Shown here: positions 62,216-64,000 of the stretch, piece by piece
Numbering within the stretch: the first letter of the stretch is position 1
How the letters are laid out: every line of letters begins with the position of its first letter
Assembly (NCBI GenBank): GCA_009712635.1
Contig: WASS01000015.1
Coordinates: 1 to 64,000, forward strand
Reading direction: 5' to 3'
Origin: Hungatella sp.
Lineage (GTDB): Bacteria; Bacillota; Clostridia; Lachnospirales; Lachnospiraceae
DNA length: 64,000 nucleotides
Made by a program: the position numbers and the translations under genes
The notes under the pieces: model-generated
Told to the model about the DNA's origin: nothing
The model's input: the letters and a program-made list of their open reading frames with translations, nothing else
Databases searched by the model: none

Positions 62216-63727
62216 TCACAGTCTGACTGGTATGGTAAGCAGGACTGCCGTTCCATGTCCCGGTCTGCTGTATATCTGAAAATCGCCTCCATCGTACATA
62301 CGATGAATTCTCTGGTAAATGTTGCCGGCTCCGATTCCTACTCTTGCAGTGGAATGGATTGCCAGGGCTTCTCTTAATTCTCCTAAACTCTCCTCACTCA
62401 TTCCCACCCCGGTATCTGCAACGGATATCATAATTTTCTGATTTCTTTCCCAGATCCGGATTCTTATATTTCCTCCCTCTTCCTTTTTTGAAATGCCGTG
62501 TACCACTGCATTCTCAACAAGAGGCTGAAGCGTAAAGGTGGGAATCATAATCCGGCTGCTGTCCGCCAGGCACTGGATATCATAATGAAGCCTGGTGCCA
62601 AACCGCATCTGCTGTAAATACATATAGTCGCCCACTACCTGAAGCTCCTTTTTTAAGAGCACCTCCGATTCCGGTGTTTTTAAGTTATACCGGAATAAAT
62701 TACCCAGGCATTCAATCATACGCTCCGTTGTCCCTGCATCCTCCAGCTTTGCCATACAGGAAATCATGTTTAAGGTATTAAACAGAAAATGGGGATTAAT
62801 CTGATTTTTCAACAGCTCAAGCTTGGTTGCATCCAGTCTTTTTTCGATCTCCATTTTCTCAATCTCTTCCTTGTGAAGAAGATCTGCCATTTCATTTTTT
62901 TCTTTTAATGTAGTAATATACTGGTTGGTGGAGTGCTTCATCTTATTAAAGGCACGGACCAGTTCTCCAATTTCATCCTGATTCTCAATTTCCACATCCT
63001 CATTGCTGAAATCGTTTCCCGCAATTTTTCTGGAAATACAGGCCAGACGCACCACCGGAACCACCATATCACGATGCATCATGCGGCTTACATAAAAGGT
63101 TCCGCTGATGCTTAACACTGCAAGTACCAGAATTATGACCGGAAACCGGTATAAAATCGGCACTTTGGTATGATAGGCATCGGAGCCTTCTCTTAGTGTA
63201 CTCTGTACCAGACGTTTGCCGTAGTCCGAAAGGTAATCCTGCATTCGATAAATCCGGTACAGTTCATTAATATACTGGTTTATGGAAAAACCGTTTTCAT
63301 CCTTACCCAAAAGAAACAGATCTCTCCACTTACTGTAATTTTCATAACCATTCCGAATGGACCAGGTTATGGAATATCGCTCTGCCCCCACCCTGTCATA
63401 ATCAAAAGGCAGTTCTGAAACACTGCGTTCTGTCCGGGCACAGGCTGTTTCAAATAATACTCTGCTCTCGTCAGAACGGTCCTTTACATAATCTTTAAAC
63501 GCCCTGGTTTCCTCTTCCATAGCCGCCTGATAATCATGGCACCTGGAATTATCCTCAAGAATCTGATTGAATCCATTTAGCGCAAAGTCAAGTATTACAA
63601 TATTAAATATAATGGAAAGTGCCACGATCAGAATAACCATGGCTGCGATTGTCTTAATCTTCTGCTTTAACGTAAAAGAAAGCCACTTCTCATGCAGCTT
63701 TTTTGATCCCCACCGTCCCACTTTCAC
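62216..63727 (-). CDS. Sensor histidine kinase (YesM-like)
   Basis: A 503-aa membrane kinase: two helices (about 24-48 and 190-212) enclosing an extracytoplasmic domain of about 140 residues, a HAMP domain, the His_kinase region with His313 (LKNQINPHFLFNTLNMISCM) and a HATPase domain (LQPLVENAVVHGISK, VADTGVGMS). It heads the unit kinase, response regulator, TRAP-type binding protein. Kinases of this class commonly sense sugars or acids through separate binding proteins. Confidence 0.92.
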   Translation of the reverse strand: MKVGRWGSKKLHEKWLSFTLKQKIKTIAAMVILIVALSIIFNIVILDFALNGFNQILEDNSRCHDYQAAMEEETRAFKDYVKDRSDESRVLFETACARTERSVSELPFDYDRVGAERYSITWSIRNGYENYSKWRDLFLLGKDENGFSINQYINELYRIYRMQDYLSDYGKRLVQSTLREGSDAYHTKVPILYRFPVIILVLAVLSISGTFYVSRMMHRDMVVPVVRLACISRKIAGNDFSNEDVEIENQDEIGELVRAFNKMKHSTNQYITTLKEKNEMADLLHKEEIEKMEIEKRLDATKLELLKNQINPHFLFNTLNMISCMAKLEDAGTTERMIECLGNLFRYNLKTPESEVLLKKELQVVGDYMYLQQMRFGTRLHYDIQCLADSSRIMIPTFTLQPLVENAVVHGISKKEEGGNIRIRIWERNQKIMISVADTGVGMSEESLGELREALAIHSTARVGIGAGNIYQRIHRMYDGGDFQIYSRPGHGTAVLLTIPVRL

Positions 63728-63842
63728 TGACTTTCCCCCTTACACTGTCAACATACCTCTAAAAGTTTTCCGTTTTTATCATTATAGCAGGTCTGGACTG
63801 TTTGTGCACCTGCCGTTTTTCTAACAGCCGGCAGCCAAAACG

Positions 63843-63888
63843 AAACCGCAAAGATACGTAGTTTAGACACGACGTACCTTTGCGGTTT
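63843..63888 (-). terminator. Terminator downstream of the chemoreceptor gene
   Basis: A stem of about 17 bp with one G-U wobble on the minus strand (63843-63860 with 63871-63888) and TTTCGTTTT after it. It ends the minus-strand chemoreceptor transcript whose coding end is at 63914. Confidence 0.75.
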
Positions 63889-63913
63889 TTATGGAATTAT
63901 TCCCTGTTATTCA

Positions 63914-64000
63914 TTAGTGAAGGCGGAACTTACTCATTAACTCCCGTAAATTCTCTGCCTGACCGGAAAGCTCCTCACTGGCTGCAGCACTTTGTTCTGC
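63914..64000 (-). CDS. Methyl-accepting chemotaxis protein, C-terminal end (partial)
   Basis: The window ends inside this gene. The last 28 residues (AEQSAAASEELSGQAENLRE to the stop, ending SKFRLH) are the typical end of an MCP signalling helix, and match the equivalent part of the complete chemoreceptor near position 1750-1830 ([17 protein letters not shown]). The rest lies beyond the right edge. Confidence 0.88.
   Translation of the reverse strand, partial: AEQSAAASEELSGQAENLRELMSKFRLH

Overview
The window looks like chromosomal DNA of a spore-former-type Clostridia, most likely Lachnospiraceae (Lacrimispora / Clostridium cluster XIVa-like). This is inferred from AT-rich DNA, strong AGGAGG ribosome sites, the rpsO-pnp order, Firmicute families (DUF1576, DUF2628, DUF3784, SdpI), a GH11 xylanase, YesM-type sensor kinases and many solute-binding lipoproteins. 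No rRNA, tRNA, CRISPR array, integrase or complete insertion sequence was seen.

Layout. 0-8 kb: a chemoreceptor, an ABC-F ATPase, a DUF1576 membrane protein, and a P-type cation ATPase behind a clear yybP-ykoY (Mn2+) riboswitch with its own promoter and terminator. 8.5-15 kb: a secreted GH11 xylanase framed by an imperfect 31-nt inverted repeat, a SUMF1-fold lipoprotein, an amino-acid racemase, a glyoxalase-DinB fusion, small membrane proteins (SdpI-like, DUF3784, DUF2628) and a broken XRE regulator. 15.3-17.4 kb: an overlapping AAA-ATPase / TOPRIM-like gene pair with the layout of anti-phage systems. 17.4-20 kb: pnp and rpsO, with a long structured leader ahead of pnp. 20-28 kb: a PotABCD-like ABC transporter with adenine deaminase and a second amidohydrolase, divergent from a LysR gene; it reads as a nucleobase uptake and deamination unit.

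28-38 kb: a small membrane protein and an SGNH-like hydrolase, then a flavin module: an FMN reductase, a large reductase fusing FMN-reductase, FMN_bind and FAD domains, a divergent LysR regulator and ApbE, the enzyme expected to flavinylate the FMN_bind domain. Next come a methyltransferase-MarR fusion with a saccharopine-dehydrogenase-like partner and a ketopantoate-reductase-like gene. 38.7-43.7 kb: a two-component system with a MacB/FtsX-type ABC exporter. 43.8-45.3 kb: a cupin and a MupG-like protein.

45.4-48.6 kb: the most notable locus, an AT-rich gene of about 1043 codons joining a reverse transcriptase (YVDD active site) to a C-terminal nitrilase domain with a complete Glu-Lys-Cys triad. 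This is the architecture of nitrilase-type defence-associated reverse transcriptases (DRT1/UG1-like). It has a recognisable promoter and sits alone between housekeeping genes.

48.8-64 kb: larB-larC-larE for the nickel-pincer nucleotide cofactor, with a 26-histidine tract in LarC and no larA in view; a GNAT protein and a 58-aa membrane protein; a DEDDh exonuclease; a sugar ABC transporter with a LacI regulator and two matching operators; a LytTR protein; and a YesM-type kinase / AraC-type response regulator with an orphan TRAP (DctP-like) binding protein. The window ends inside a second chemoreceptor. Start codons were moved from the longest reading frame wherever a Shine-Dalgarno site pointed to an internal start.
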